A DNA stretch of 64,000 nt from Leishmania donovani (taxonomy: Eukaryota; Euglenozoa; Kinetoplastea; Trypanosomatida; Trypanosomatidae): assembly GCF_000227135.1 (NCBI RefSeq), contig NC_018261.1, positions 1,066,333 through 1,130,332 of the forward strand, in the 5' to 3' direction. Below are positions 12,318 through 21,364 of the stretch, piece after piece. The notes under the pieces were generated by a model. The model was not told where the DNA came from. It ran no database searches and was given only the letters and a program-made list of their open reading frames with translations. The first letter of the stretch is position 1, and every line of letters begins with the position of its first letter. Position numbers and translations under genes: made by a program.

Positions 12318-15300
12318 ATGTTTGCCACTCGGGCTGGCTTGTTTGCCGCATCCCAGCGGCGGGCTCTTTGGTGGCCACGTGCGATTCAAAGGCGAGACGG
12401 CGTGAGATGCGCGCCAGATGACGCGATGGGAGCTTGCGTACTCCCTGACGCGGTGATTGACGCGTGTGTGCCACCGCGAGTAGCATCTCGCGTGGCCTGT
12501 GGCGCCTATACGCCCTGGCCCCCGGCTATTTTCGCGTCGCTCCTGTTACGCATTCCGTCTGCTCCAATGTGCCTGCGCGGGTGCGGCACGGAAACCAAAG
12601 ACCAACTAGCATCCTTGCCGGGCGAGATGCTGCATATTACTCATTTCTCTGGTGAGGCCTCGCAGGCACCGGCGCGCTGCACGGTTGGCACGCTGTACGA
12701 CACACTGGTCCACACACAGGGCTGCTCCTTGACCGCGCCTCCTTCCCTTGAGGTGTTTTTCGTGCGTCTTGCATCCTTCGCGCCGCTGTTTCTGCGCCTC
12801 ACCCCCACCAGCCACCCTGGTGGTGCTGCCCGCCAAGACAGCGCTGAGATGCTTGTGGAATACTGTGCGGGGATGACTGCCTCGCTATATTCCACTTTGC
12901 ACCCCTTCACGCGACGCCTGCTTCGCGAGGTGCGCGTGTCATGGCAACCGTGGCTATCTTCGCCCAAGATAGCAAGAGTCATTGCTGCTGCTGGTGGTGG
13001 TGGTGCTGCTGCTGACGGTGATGGGGGTAACGAGCGCTCTGTGCGCGAGCACGTCTCGCCGTCTTCCGTGTCCGATTCCACGGACTCTTCTCTGGAAGCG
13101 CTGGGCTGCTTGCCAAGCGACAGTGGCCGTTCAGGCACGCGTGCAGGCAAGCATCAATATGCGTGCACGTCACAAGATGCCGTGGCGGCTGAGAACGCGT
13201 GGCAGCCGCTGCTAGAGCATGCGCCGCCGTTCTTCGTGGCCACTGCGCGGGTACAGGCGAGTCTGCGGCGCGCGTACTCAGATGACAAGGCGCTCCGCTT
13301 GTTGGATGCGTGGTCATCTCAAAGCCACTTGCATGCCACCGCACCCCTTGACGCCGTGGCAGACGCTGAGTGTAGAAGCCCTTTACGTCTGCGTTGCAAA
13401 GACAGCCGATGCCGTGGCCCGTACGTGGAGGCGTCGCCGTGCGGAACGGCTATTCGAGCTCCATCTCCAGAGCAGTGTCTGCAAGCCGGCTGTCCCGCGC
13501 GGCTAATCTATAAACCTCAGCATGCACCTGCCGCACTTCACGAAAAGTACACGCTTTTACATTGCGTCGACGACTGCGGACCGTGGCTGATGCACATGGC
13601 ACTTGCGCTGGTGTGCGCCGTGGTCCCTTCAACTCCTCAGCCACTCTCTGTCGTGCGCCAGATTTTCTCAGGCCACCAGCAGCAGCAGTGCTCGCTCCGG
13701 CAGCAAGAAGAGCACTCTGGGAAAGCGATCGAAGCGGCTGAAGGACTGGATATTGCACCCGCAGCGGCTCATGCAGCGTGCGCGTCTTTCTTCCCATGTG
13801 TGGAGGTGCTGCTGGACCATCCACAGCTCGCTTTTGCAGTGCAAGTGACAGACAGGTCAACCGGCTACGTCTGCGCACGCTTTCCGGTGCCAAGCGAAGC
13901 TGGTGCGAGGGCGGCGGCGCCATCCAACAGACTGCAAAAGCTGCAGGTGCAGCTGCATCCGTCGTTTTCGCATGCGCAGCGCGGCAGGGCGGATGCGGCG
14001 CTGTCTGTGCTGGAGAAGATGCAGCGCATGGCGATGCTAGCGGAGGTGCCGCGGCCTCAACACAAGTGCGACGCTCCTTTCGACGTTTCACATGTGTGCG
14101 CTGTTCGGTTCCACGATGCGAGGGATGGCGTATTGACCGAGTCGCTGGAGGCTCTGCTGCAACTGCTGGCAAAAGAGTCGGCAACGACGCTTGCAGCGGG
14201 GAGCGCATCGGATGCAGAGCAGGCTTTTTTTGTTGGCGTGAGCGAAGTTACGGGTCTTGGTGACGAGGCTCCCATTCGACGGGATTCGTCGACAGCAGTG
14301 CACGAGGCACGGTGCGCTCCGGAATCGCCGCGCCTTGTACTTCTCCTCAGCGCTGTCCGCAACGATTCAAGTGGTGTGGATGTGGTTGCCGTTGAGGGAC
14401 GTGCGCTGTGCTCGCAGCTGTGGAGAATGGGGGCCGATGATGCGACTACGTCTGCAGCGGACGAAGAACAGGTGGCAACCGCCAAGGACAGACTTTTGCC
14501 CGTTCTCGCCAGAGTACTGCACTCGCCGACGTTGGTTAAGGTGCTGCCGTCCTCCGCGTTCGCGGAAGACTCTCTCTGTGACGCACACCTTCTGCGGCAA
14601 CGCGGCCCTTCTGCCGTGCGCTGGCTAATCGACTCCCTTCGCAGCGAAGCGCTTACTAGTGTGTGTAGCCTTGAGCATATCGCTCACTACGTCGGCTACC
14701 CGGTCGACGGTGCCATGCCGCTTACGCTGACGAGCGAGACCGACTCGCTACTAGCGTCCACCATCCTCGCTCATTACGGGAGCGCCATCGACACAACAAC
14801 AACACAGCAAAGGAGCGGCAGTGGTGGCGAGACTAGGGGCTCTGCGCTAGAACAGAGCACGTGTGCACGTGCCATCTGTGGAGCTGCGACGATCTCGCTG
14901 GCTGCCTCGCTGCTTCTGCAGAATCACGCGCAGGAGCACCCGTTGCACGTGCCCGGCAAAGAACGCGGAAAGCATAATGATGGGAGCGCGACTGAGTCGA
15001 CACTGGGCATGACCCTGTCGTGCGCCTTGCAGCATTGGGCGCGGAAGCCGGCTCTGGCACGCCAACACGGACTCGCCGTGCGTCTGGAGCGATTTCAGCG
15101 GTGGCTGGCCCACGCTACGGCCGGCAAAGTGGACGACCTCATCGCGCATTCTCGGGTCTCTTCAGATGCGGCGGCGCGGCACCTTCCCATGGCGTTTGCT
15201 GCCAAGCAGCAATGCCTCGGCGGCCACGAAGTGACTCTTCGGGACCTTGTCAGCCACTTTGGACCGGAGCCGCTGCCCAACCCGTGTTGGATGCGTGGAG

Positions 15301-16667
15301 GGCAAACGGCACACGCCCGAAAAGTCAAAAACGGCTGTTGCGATGCCGGTGTGGGAACGGTGAAGGACACGGGGGGCCAGATAGTCAAGGCAAAAAGATC
15401 CGGCTCAGAGGAAAATCCTTCTCTGCCGTTCTCTGCGGAGGTTTCTGCGTCGGAAGGGCACGTGGACGTCGATGCTCTCGTGCATGACGCGCTGGTTCAG
15501 GAGGCTGCTGCAGTGCTTCAGGCAGTAGCGAGGCATGCGTCACCCACCAACATAGCGGACTCGGACGCCGCGACGAGCACTCCGCTCCATAACGACACCG
15601 GCCTCCCACTAACTCCAAAAGAGGCGTCGACGGGCGCTGCATGTTCTCCTCCACCTCCGCCTCCTTGCTCACCACGGTCGGACGCTTGCGCGACGTCAGG
15701 TGCGGGTGCTTCAGTCGAGGAAGACTCGCTACAGAGTTACCTGTCGACGCTTTTCGATGAGCCCGACGCAAGGCCAACGACAACGACATCGCTGCAGACG
15801 CCTAGCCCGGCTGCGCAGTCATCTGCTTTGACGTCGTCGGCGCCGCGACCGGAGAGGGTGACCAAAGGCGCGGACCCTGTCGTGGCGCCGAATGTGGTGC
15901 CATCGCTGCGATCATCTACAGCTGCTTCCGGCGCAACTGATCTGTCCACTGACCACCTCCCCGCCGCCCCTGCCTTTCACCTAGCTGCATGTAGTTTTGA
16001 AGGTAGCGGGAGGGACGACCCACCCACGGCGGAGGCCCCGGTCAGCAGCACTCGTGCTTTGCCGGTGGGCTTTCTCTACGGCCCCGCCTCCTTCATCACC
16101 ACCTCTAAATCTTCCACAGCATCAGGGCTGGCGAACGCGAAGAGCGGCGCAGGCGAGCTGAGCCACCCCGTGAACTTCCCGGTGTTTCCCGGTTTACATG
16201 GCAGTCGAGAAGCGCCGCGACAAGGATGGCCGCCGCCGCCGAACCAGTCAGCATCCATCATGGAGTCCGAAAAATCAGCACCGTCTTCTCGGCAGTCACC
16301 TTCGGCAGTGCTCGCCACATACCACCCACCATCGCGCGACGCCAACTTTGCACCGGTGGCGCGTTTTGACCGCTTCGCACCGTGGAAGCGGTCAGCGCCT
16401 AGCGCACCAAACCCGCAGAATTCACCTCCCTCTCCGCGACCGCAGTCGCCGCTCTCCTCCTCGTACGCGATACCGTCCACGTGTCAGAACGAGTCAGCCC
16501 AACCGCCGCGGCCAGCGTCTCTTTCCTCCGCGACACCCACGGGGTCTTCACTGGAGACGCTTTTCTCGTTCGACCCTAAGGACGCCGAGCGGCTTCGCTT
16601 GAGATCGCTGCTGGTCGACACCCTTCGCGGCACCACTAAGCGGCCACCACCATCGCCGCGCCGCTGA
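12318..16667 (+). CDS. Hypothetical protein, 1,449 residues, possible mitochondrial presequence
   Basis: I do not recognise this protein. The frame is open for 4.35 kb with good trypanosomatid codon character. From the ATG at 12318 the N-terminus is MFATRAGLFAASQRRALWW followed by more basic residues: Arg-rich, no acids and amphipathic, like a mitochondrial targeting peptide. The first thousand residues are a mixed, probably globular sequence with scattered Cys and Leu-rich helices and repeated low-complexity loops (Ser/Asp, Gly/Ala, Gln). From about residue 1,090 to the end it is dominated by Pro, Ser, Thr and Ala and is likely disordered. It ends in a short charged helix-like segment (ERLRLRSLLVDTL) and a basic PPPSPRR tail. 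An upstream in-frame ATG exists at 12033, but that extension looks like translated UTR. Presence of a real gene is very likely; function is unknown and organelle location is only a suggestion. Confidence 0.8.
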   Translation: MFATRAGLFAASQRRALWWPRAIQRRDGVRCAPDDAMGACVLPDAVIDACVPPRVASRVACGAYTPWPPAIFASLLLRIPSAPMCLRGCGTETKDQLASLPGEMLHITHFSGEASQAPARCTVGTLYDTLVHTQGCSLTAPPSLEVFFVRLASFAPLFLRLTPTSHPGGAARQDSAEMLVEYCAGMTASLYSTLHPFTRRLLREVRVSWQPWLSSPKIARVIAAAGGGGAAADGDGGNERSVREHVSPSSVSDSTDSSLEALGCLPSDSGRSGTRAGKHQYACTSQDAVAAENAWQPLLEHAPPFFVATARVQASLRRAYSDDKALRLLDAWSSQSHLHATAPLDAVADAECRSPLRLRCKDSRCRGPYVEASPCGTAIRAPSPEQCLQAGCPARLIYKPQHAPAALHEKYTLLHCVDDCGPWLMHMALALVCAVVPSTPQPLSVVRQIFSGHQQQQCSLRQQEEHSGKAIEAAEGLDIAPAAAHAACASFFPCVEVLLDHPQLAFAVQVTDRSTGYVCARFPVPSEAGARAAAPSNRLQKLQVQLHPSFSHAQRGRADAALSVLEKMQRMAMLAEVPRPQHKCDAPFDVSHVCAVRFHDARDGVLTESLEALLQLLAKESATTLAAGSASDAEQAFFVGVSEVTGLGDEAPIRRDSSTAVHEARCAPESPRLVLLLSAVRNDSSGVDVVAVEGRALCSQLWRMGADDATTSAADEEQVATAKDRLLPVLARVLHSPTLVKVLPSSAFAEDSLCDAHLLRQRGPSAVRWLIDSLRSEALTSVCSLEHIAHYVGYPVDGAMPLTLTSETDSLLASTILAHYGSAIDTTTTQQRSGSGGETRGSALEQSTCARAICGAATISLAASLLLQNHAQEHPLHVPGKERGKHNDGSATESTLGMTLSCALQHWARKPALARQHGLAVRLERFQRWLAHATAGKVDDLIAHSRVSSDAAARHLPMAFAAKQQCLGGHEVTLRDLVSHFGPEPLPNPCWMRGGQTAHARKVKNGCCDAGVGTVKDTGGQIVKAKRSGSEENPSLPFSAEVSASEGHVDVDALVHDALVQEAAAVLQAVARHASPTNIADSDAATSTPLHNDTGLPLTPKEASTGAACSPPPPPPCSPRSDACATSGAGASVEEDSLQSYLSTLFDEPDARPTTTTSLQTPSPAAQSSALTSSAPRPERVTKGADPVVAPNVVPSLRSSTAASGATDLSTDHLPAAPAFHLAACSFEGSGRDDPPTAEAPVSSTRALPVGFLYGPASFITTSKSSTASGLANAKSGAGELSHPVNFPVFPGLHGSREAPRQGWPPPPNQSASIMESEKSAPSSRQSPSAVLATYHPPSRDANFAPVARFDRFAPWKRSAPSAPNPQNSPPSPRPQSPLSSSYAIPSTCQNESAQPPRPASLSSATPTGSSLETLFSFDPKDAERLRLRSLLVDTLRGTTKRPPPSPRR

Positions 16668-17459
16668 GGACTTTACCACCTGCGTCCCGCATCGCTCCAC
16701 ATGGGGCCCATTTTTTTCTTTGGGTCTTTTTTTTCGCGTGCTGTCACGGTAGCGCTACGTGGACTTCCCCCCTACTCCCCCCACCTACCGTCTTCGCACC
16801 TTCGAGTGAAAGTGCGGCGAAAACGAAAGGCGGTGTGCCGCCTCACGTCGAGTTGCTTCGTTCCATTTTTTTTCTCTTCTTCCGTGTTTCTTCTCTGCTT
16901 TGGCTCTGCTCGTGCGCCGCTTCTTGTGTGTGCGTGTGCTTGTGTTTGGTTGGCTTACGCGGTTTTGCGTGCTAAAGAATCTCGGCCCGTCTCTTTTTTG
17001 TGTTGTGTGTGTGTGTGTGTGTGTGTGTGAAGATTGAGGCGCTGCTGCACCCCGCACCACCACTGCTGGTGATGCGTGCTGCCAACCGCCAGGATCGGAC
17101 AACGGAACATACGCCTACTCGCAGTCGACGCCGGCGTTACCGGTTTACCGGTCCTCTCTTGTGTGACGTATGCGTTCTCTCTTCTGCATGCTCCCTCCTT
17201 TCTCGCCCATGATCCTCTCCCGTGTTGGGGGCGAGTTCTCACTCGCCCATCACCAACGTTTTCCACCATCAACCTGCACAGGTACTGCAGGCATCACAGT
17301 TTCGCTTGGTTTCTTGTATTTCATTTTTGTTTTTGGTGACGAACTTCACAGCCGACTCTCCCTCTTTCCTTCTGACCTCCTCGTCTTGCCGTCATTCTCC
17401 GCTCCCCCCTCCCATACGTGCATGCCTCGATGTTGTTGTTCTCGGCTGGTCAAGGCAGA
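16668..17459. other. Spacer between the 1,449-residue protein and the CNNM-like gene
   Basis: No credible gene. It contains a 26-nt (TG)n run at 17004-17029 and CT-tracts at 17172-17222 and 17357-17410. The second tract is close to the downstream start and may direct trans-splicing. A short upstream frame starts at the ATG at 17422 and stops at 17467, overlapping the chosen start of the next gene. Confidence 0.6.
17004..17029. repeat. (TG)n microsatellite
   Basis: Thirteen uninterrupted TG units in the spacer upstream of the CNNM-like gene. Runs of this kind are common in trypanosomatid spacers and vary in length between strains. Confidence 0.95.
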
Positions 17460-19256
17460 ATGCGGCTAACACTCCCATTCATGTCTGGCCGGCGCGCCGC
17501 TGCGACGCTGTCGCTGCTGCAGCTCCTTCTTGTCCTCGTCCTAGCACTTGCTGCGTTCCAGGCGACGGCGGCTGAAGCGGTCAGGGGTGCTAGGCGCACT
17601 TTCGCGAGCGATGCGGACGACAGGATGATAGTGGAGGAGTCAGACGAGAACCTTGACGCGTCTGGCTGGGTGTCGCTGATTGTTGTAGACTCCATCCTCT
17701 TGCTGTTTGCCGCCCTCTTCGCTGGCCTGACGCTGGCGTTGCTCGGCCTCGACACACTGTCGCTCGAGATTATTGCGGATAGCGGCTCCGAGCCGGACAA
17801 GACGTACGCACAGAAGATTTTGCCCATCCGTCACCTCGGTAACCAGCTCCTGTGCACGCTTATTTTGGGCAACGTAATGGTGAACACCCTCATTGCGCAG
17901 ATCACCGACTCGCACATCCACGGCTGGGTGGCGACGGTGGTCTCCACCGCGCTGACAACGCTCGGCGGCGAGGTGATTCCGCAAGCCCTCATGTCCGCGC
18001 ACGCGCTGCAGGTCGGCTCCAAGTCGGCGCCGCTCGTGAAGTTCTTCGTGTTCATCTTCTGGCCTGTGTGCAAGCCTCTGAGCATGATTCTTGACAAGTT
18101 CATTGGCAAGGACCCTGGCCAGATTTACGAGCGAAACGAGCTCAAGAAGCTAATGTTCATGCATGCCGCCCGCAGCGCCGAGTCCGGCATTGGCGCCGGC
18201 GAGGTCGATCTTATGGTTGGAGCCATGGAGCTGCACGAGAAGACGGTGATGGAGGTGATGACGCCGGTGAGTGATATGCTGATGCTGGAGGCGAATGAGC
18301 GGCTGAACGAGGAGACGATTCAGCTGATCTCCGACCGCGGCCACAGCCGAATTCCGGTGTACCAGACCACAAAGAACAACGTCATTGGCGTGCTGTTCGC
18401 AAAGGACTTGCTTATGGCCAACCCGCAAGAGAACACGAAGGTGCTTCTGCTGGTGAAGTTCTACAACCGCCGCTGCCACGTTGTGCCCTCTGAAACAAAA
18501 CTGATCTCGATGCTCAAGTACTTTCAAACCGGCAAGTCACACATTGCCCTCGTGCAGGAGGTGCAGCAGCGCCCCTACGGGGACCCGTACTACGAGGTGA
18601 AGGGACTTGTGACCATGGAGGACATCATCGAGGAGCTTATCCACAGCGAGATCTTTGACGAGTATGACATTGACCCGCATCAGATTCAGCATACAGCGCT
18701 TGGCAACGCCTCTAATCTGGCGAAGCGGCAGATCGGCCTCACCTCCAAGTGCTCGCGGCGCGTCCACCTGAACTACAACGAGCTGCGTGCCGCTGCTCTC
18801 TTTCTGTGCGAGTCACTGCCCGAGCTCAGCATGGAGGATGTATCGGCACTGATGCAAGGCATGATGGAGTGCACCACCGTATACCGCGTCCGGGCACCGA
18901 AGGACTCACGCGGCATGGCTGACGACGACAAGCAGAACGTGTGGCTTTATCGAGAGGGTGTGCCGTCGTCCGTGTTCACCCTCGTCGTGTCGGGACGTGT
19001 TGAAGTGTTTGCGGGAAAGGACTCGATCGCGCTGGAGATGGGCAGCTGGTCACTTCTGGCGACCGATGCCCTTTCCTCTGACTTGTTTGTGCCCACATTT
19101 AGCTGCCGTGTTGTTCAGGACTCGACACTCATGCAGATTACGCGGGAGGCCTACGTTGAGATGCTGCGCATATGCAATAACCCTGCAAGCGACACCTCGA
19201 GGACCGCCTCGTCGGCGGCGAATGCGGAGCGCAAGGCGTCCATGGAATCTATCTGA
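17460..19256 (+). CDS. CNNM/CorC-family membrane protein with CBS pair and cNMP-binding-like domain
   Basis: A 598-residue protein with the architecture of the CNNM (ancient conserved domain, cyclin M) and bacterial CorC families. Residues 1 to about 38 form a signal peptide with a long Leu/Val core. A DUF21 transmembrane module spans about 70-235, with small-residue-rich helices (LFAGLTLALLGLD) and the conserved NQLLCTLILGN segment. A pair of CBS domains covers about 255-395 and ends with the typical MEDIIEELIHSEIFDEYDID. From about 495 to 590 there is a cyclic-nucleotide-binding-like beta fold, also found in animal CNNMs. Family members are linked to Mg2+ efflux or homeostasis, which is the inferred role. 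The frame extends upstream to an in-frame ATG at 17430; I chose 17460 because the signal peptide starts cleanly there, though either is possible. Family assignment is firm; transport activity and membrane location are inferred. Confidence 0.9.
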   Translation: MRLTLPFMSGRRAAATLSLLQLLLVLVLALAAFQATAAEAVRGARRTFASDADDRMIVEESDENLDASGWVSLIVVDSILLLFAALFAGLTLALLGLDTLSLEIIADSGSEPDKTYAQKILPIRHLGNQLLCTLILGNVMVNTLIAQITDSHIHGWVATVVSTALTTLGGEVIPQALMSAHALQVGSKSAPLVKFFVFIFWPVCKPLSMILDKFIGKDPGQIYERNELKKLMFMHAARSAESGIGAGEVDLMVGAMELHEKTVMEVMTPVSDMLMLEANERLNEETIQLISDRGHSRIPVYQTTKNNVIGVLFAKDLLMANPQENTKVLLLVKFYNRRCHVVPSETKLISMLKYFQTGKSHIALVQEVQQRPYGDPYYEVKGLVTMEDIIEELIHSEIFDEYDIDPHQIQHTALGNASNLAKRQIGLTSKCSRRVHLNYNELRAAALFLCESLPELSMEDVSALMQGMMECTTVYRVRAPKDSRGMADDDKQNVWLYREGVPSSVFTLVVSGRVEVFAGKDSIALEMGSWSLLATDALSSDLFVPTFSCRVVQDSTLMQITREAYVEMLRICNNPASDTSRTASSAANAERKASMESI

Positions 19257-20234
19257 AAGAGGAGGAGAAAACAAAAGGAGAAGACACATAGAGCAGGGTA
19301 GGCGATCCGAGTTTGCACGCTGGCGTGTGCCGGGCCTTCTCCATCTCGATACTTATACGCGCGCGACGATGCTCCCTTGTTATTCGCTCGCTTGTTGGTT
19401 GCTTGGTGCGATCGATTTGACATCACCGCAGAGATGAGTTTTTTTTTATCGGCTTCTTTTTTTTGCGTTAATGTTCCCCTTTGCGCCGTTACTGCGTTGT
19501 TGTCTTCTGCCCTGCATATGCGCGTAGGCTTTCGGTTGGGCGCCCACCACGTGTGTGCCCGTCTGTGTGTCTCTCTCTGTGCATGTGCGCACGTGCGGAT
19601 GCATGTGTCTCATTGCATCGCCGTCGTCTTTGCCGCCCTCCTCTTCAGTGGCAGCACCGCAGCCCTCATGTGTTTTTCTTTGTCGCTTTCACTCTGCCCT
19701 CCACCGCAGCAGGCTCTACCGACTCTCCTCACGCGTTTTACCACGAAGGACGCCTGCCCGTCCTTGATTGATATTGAATGCGACACTCCACTCTACAAGA
19801 AGGGGGAGGGGGTGCACAGCAGCGAACGAAGAGGGAAGAGGGGTGGTGGTGGTGAGGGGGGACTGCGCCTCATTTCGAGTGGTGGAGAGTGGGCGGCGAG
19901 GGTGCACGGAAGCCCACAAACTGAGGTGTATAAGAGGAAAGCAGAAGGAGATGATAAGCGCGACGATACACCAGGGCTGGCTTGCGACGGCATGCGTCTC
20001 GCAGCTCGTTTGTTTACTCCCTTTTTTGTCCTGCTTTTGCTCTGCGGCCTGCTTCTCGATCTGTTCGACTCTATCGCACGTCTTTCTACGCATGTGCGCG
20101 CGAGAGTAGCATCATGGATAGGAGTGGGGTGCTATGAAAAGCACGCAGCGGTGCGTCTGCGCATGTGTGCGTGCCCAGTGTTGATCAAAGGCGCTTCGCT
20201 CCCTCACCTTTTCTCTGTCGCTCAGCGTGCGCGT
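19257..20234. other. Likely 3' UTR of the CNNM-like gene
   Basis: No credible gene. The 328-residue open frame that begins at 19377 runs through poly-T, (GT)-rich stretches and into the retroposon, and has no protein-like features. In trypanosomatids this position would mostly be the 3' UTR of the preceding gene. Confidence 0.55.
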
Positions 20235-20811
20235 TTCTCTGCCATACAACATGAGTTCGGGCTCCACTCCACCCCCGGCCCTGTCACACGCCCTCCATCG
20301 CGTGGGGCGATGGCGGCCCTAGGCACACGCACCTTGCAGCGAGGTGCCGACTCAGCCATCTGAGAGCACGGCCCCTGCCCTCAAACGCCACCCACCCACC
20401 CCGCCTCACAGGCCGCCTCACAGCAGCTCCTCCCACCATGCAGGCCGCCACCCCCGGNNNNNNNNNNNNNNNNNNNNNNNNNNNNNNNNNGGCTCCCCAC
20501 ACCAGTCGGCAGTGAGGCCCGGGTGAGACATCTTCGCATTGCGCTGGCACTTCCCCCATCATATGGACGGGTCAGACCGGTGCACTGTCGCAGGCCGCAG
20601 CGATGCCACGCCGATCCAGCACCTGGCCGCTGGCAGGGGTAGCGATACATCGCCCTGACCCTGTCAGCGCCACAAGCGGTTCGGCATGGGCAGGCCGATA
20701 GAGGAGAGGAGAGGGGAGGGGTGCCGCTCGGCTTCTCCCCACGCGGAGAGAGCTGGTGGTGTGGGGGGAGGGGAGGGGGGGCTGCACTGCAGTCTGGGAT
20801 ACCACGCACGG
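20235..20811 (+). mobile_element. SIDER2-like short degenerate retroposon, copy A (plus orientation)
   Basis: The first 155 bases (20235-20389) match the reverse complement of 58936-59090 with only two differences that I can find. A second shared block of about 40 bases ends near 20811 and matches the reverse complement of about 58585-58625. This defines a repeat of roughly 0.58 kb. Size, position in a spacer downstream of a gene, GC-rich 5' part and sense orientation agree with what is known of Leishmania SIDER2, a truncated non-LTR retroposon derived from ingi/L1Tc-like elements and often part of 3' UTRs where it can destabilise mRNA. The 5' block contains a hairpin, CCATCG/CGATGG, at 20295-20313. 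It is interrupted by a 33-base assembly gap. The family name rests on my recognition of the sequence, not a database match. Confidence 0.7.
20458..20490. other. Assembly gap (33 N)
   Basis: A run of undetermined bases inside retroposon copy A. The true length and sequence are unknown, so translated frames across it carry no information. Confidence 1.
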
Positions 20812-21364
20812 TGACGTGCTCCCCACCCCCCTTGATCAGGGGTTGCATCCTCCTATCTGAGAGAAAAATTGCCACGCAGATCAGCAGCAGCATCAGGCCA
20901 ACTGCATCAGTGAGGAAAAGAAAGTTGAAAGAACGCAGAGTGTCGTGGGCCGTACGCAGACCGCTCAGCCGGGACGCACATCCCTGCAGCTTTCGAGGCA
21001 GCAAATGAAAGCAACTCATAGATCTGTGCTACTGCTCACCGTGCGGCGCCGCACCTGTGAGCTCACATGTGCTCAACAGCACGCTGGTCTTTTTTTTTTT
21101 CGCGTGGTCCCAAGAGGATGGGGATCGTGGCAAGGTGCAACGTCCTTCTGCCCTGTGCTTCTCTACGGTCAACCTTATTTTTTTGTTCTTCATCCCTTCT
21201 CGATCTCGCGCTCTCGACTTCACTAACGGAAACTGTGCATACGCAAGCATTCTGTGCCTTGATGGTAAGCGCTTGTGGCTCTTCTTCTAGAGGAGGAAGC
21301 CTGCCGCTGCGCACCTTGCCTGATTTTCCTTTTTTTGTTTCTGCCGCGTACGAGTACATCGCTG
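20812..21364. other. Spacer between retroposon copy A and VPS52
   Basis: No credible gene. The stretch carries a short A-rich segment near 20861-20870, a poly-T run near 21090-21101 and a pyrimidine tract ending at 21290 that probably starts the VPS52 mRNA. Confidence 0.6.
21270..21290 (+). promoter_or_regulatory. Candidate trans-splice acceptor for VPS52
   Basis: The tract CTTGTGGCTCTTCTTCTAG ends with AG at 21289-21290. Splicing here would remove the upstream part of the open frame and give a 5' UTR of about 75 nt to the ATG at 21365, which supports that start. Confidence 0.5.

Noticed and set aside
19377..20363. 328-codon frame between the CNNM-like gene and VPS52
   Set aside because: Runs through T-rich and GT-rich sequence and into the retroposon; no domain, biased Cys/Ser/Leu content.
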